From UBA1672 sp023140905 (GTDB taxonomy: Bacteria > Pseudomonadota > Alphaproteobacteria > Micavibrionales > Micavibrionaceae): a DNA stretch of 16,080 nucleotides. This document shows, piece by piece, positions 15,131 to 16,080 of this stretch (position 1 is its first letter; every line of letters starts with the position of its first letter). The DNA lies in NCBI GenBank assembly GCA_030636745.1, contig DAOVWH010000030.1, forward strand, positions 1 through 16,080, read 5' to 3'. The notes beneath the pieces are model-generated. The model saw only the letters and a list, made by a program, of their open reading frames with translations, did not search any database and was not told where the DNA came from. A program made the translations under genes and the position numbers.

Positions 15131-16080
15131 GTGGCTGGGAAAAAATATAGAATGCAAAAAGGTTTTACTCTTATTGAGATTGCGGCTGTCTTACTTATTA
15201 GTGGTATATCGATGATGGGTATCGCACGATTTGTAAATATTTATATGAAGTCTGCAGAGCATAAAACAACCATCGAAAATCTTGAGATGGCTTATGACGC
15301 GCTTGAAGAATATGCTGGATTAAACGGTTATTACCCCTGCCCTGCTAACCCTGAAGCAGCACCCGGAGATTCTGATTATGGCCGCTCATCATGCCGTGAC
15401 GACGAAGAATCCGGCTTTAATGCTGATGCCTGCACAAACATTCCTGATGGTATTTCCTGTACAACAACAAACAGTCGCGACGGTGACAATAATGGCCATA
15501 AAGATGTTGTTATGATTGGTGTATTACCCTTCCGGGATCTGGCTGAAAAAGTTAAAAGTACGCCGTTTAAAGTATTACACAGAGTCGATGGATATGGGAC
15601 ATTAATCACTTATGCGGTCACTGAACGTCTAACAAAAGCCAATTCCGATAATAACTTGATAACACCTTTTGATCCAATGACTGGCTCTATTTCAGTTCTT
15701 GATGAAAATTTAACTAGCGTTATGATTCCAGACAAAGAAGGACAATTTGTCATTTTCTCACATGGCCTTGATGGTATGGGAGGACATAGCAAAGAAGGAC
15801 AAGCTCTTGAAAACTGCTTTGTTCCGTCTACGACAGGCGGTGTCCCGGATACAATTCCTGATGAGGGGCTTTATAATGGGAAGGGTAAAATAGAAACAGA
15901 AAACTGTGATAATAATGATGCTATTTTTATCAAGGGTATTTTATCTTTAGCTGATAACAATGATTATTACGATGATTATTTATATTACAAAGGCAGGGGC
16001 ATAAGTGCCCTTTGGGAAGGCTCGATGGCAGGTGATACAGGAGAATCTTATATTTACAATACCAATCCGGGAGGTGTCGG
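15131..16080 (+). CDS. Large type IV pilin-like protein 3 (3' end outside window)
   Basis: The frame is open from the start to the window end (316 codons visible), so the protein is cut. GTG at 15131 is chosen because AAAGGA lies exactly 7 nt upstream; ATG at 15152 is the alternative with a poorer site. The leader MAGKKYRMQKG is followed by FTLIEIAAVLLISGISMMGIARF, a classical prepilin cleavage site with Glu at +5. The body repeats the family blocks: YYPCPANP, GDSDYG, MIGVLPFRDL, LITYAVTER, FVIFSHGLDGMGGHSKEG, ENCDNNDAIF and DYYDDYLYYKG. A segment DGDNNGHKD (nt 15479-15505) resembles a calcium-binding loop. It is separated by 88 nt from the previous gene and may belong to the same transcript. 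Confidence 0.88.
   Translation, partial: MAGKKYRMQKGFTLIEIAAVLLISGISMMGIARFVNIYMKSAEHKTTIENLEMAYDALEEYAGLNGYYPCPANPEAAPGDSDYGRSSCRDDEESGFNADACTNIPDGISCTTTNSRDGDNNGHKDVVMIGVLPFRDLAEKVKSTPFKVLHRVDGYGTLITYAVTERLTKANSDNNLITPFDPMTGSISVLDENLTSVMIPDKEGQFVIFSHGLDGMGGHSKEGQALENCFVPSTTGGVPDTIPDEGLYNGKGKIETENCDNNDAIFIKGILSLADNNDYYDDYLYYKGRGISALWEGSMAGDTGESYIYNTNPGGV

Noticed and set aside
1..16080. tRNA or rRNA genes, CRISPR arrays, insertion sequences or prophage genes
   Set aside because: No tRNA-like fold, no regularly spaced repeats, and no transposase, integrase or phage structural gene was seen on either strand. The tail-fibre-like motif belongs to a pilin-like protein.

Overview
The window looks like the chromosome of a moderately AT-rich alphaproteobacterium. 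The housekeeping proteins (DNA polymerase I, L35, L20, PheS, PheT, PurT) are ordinary bacterial forms. A DUF1223 secreted thioredoxin-like protein and a tandem double cold-shock-domain protein are both typical of Alphaproteobacteria. A finer placement, for example a Micavibrio-like group, is only a guess.

Layout. (1) 1-680 is the 3' end of polA, closed by a T-run terminator. (2) 681-953 contains a near-consensus sigma70-type promoter followed by a strongly structured, apparently non-coding unit of about 165 nt, read here as a candidate small RNA with 6S-like features. (3) A DUF1223 periplasmic protein (minus strand) is divergent from an alpha/beta-hydrolase that lacks the usual nucleophile serine. 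(4) rpmI-rplT have their own promoter, a folded leader and a good terminator. (5) A HAD-type phosphatase gene follows, with no usable start codon upstream of its catalytic motif; it converges on purT (minus strand). (6) pheS and pheT follow, separated by a GNAT acetyltransferase gene. (7) After a 310-nt gap with two small hairpins comes a tandem cold-shock-domain protein. (8) The last 5 kb encodes three consecutive large type IV pilin-like (pseudopilin-like) proteins, the third cut by the window end.

The first 11 kb is information processing and purine or translation metabolism with small insertions between conserved neighbours. The pilin-like cluster is the most unusual part. All three proteins share a prepilin N-terminus, a YPCP motif and matching internal blocks, so they are paralogues. 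The first two carry extra C-terminal modules (adhesin or tail-fibre-like glycine motifs and a C-x16-C element). The second ends in five copies of a cysteine repeat (CxC...C...C). No assembly ATPase, platform protein, secretin or prepilin peptidase lies in the window, so the machine these proteins serve must be encoded elsewhere. I infer a surface-exposed or tip-located role from domain layout only.
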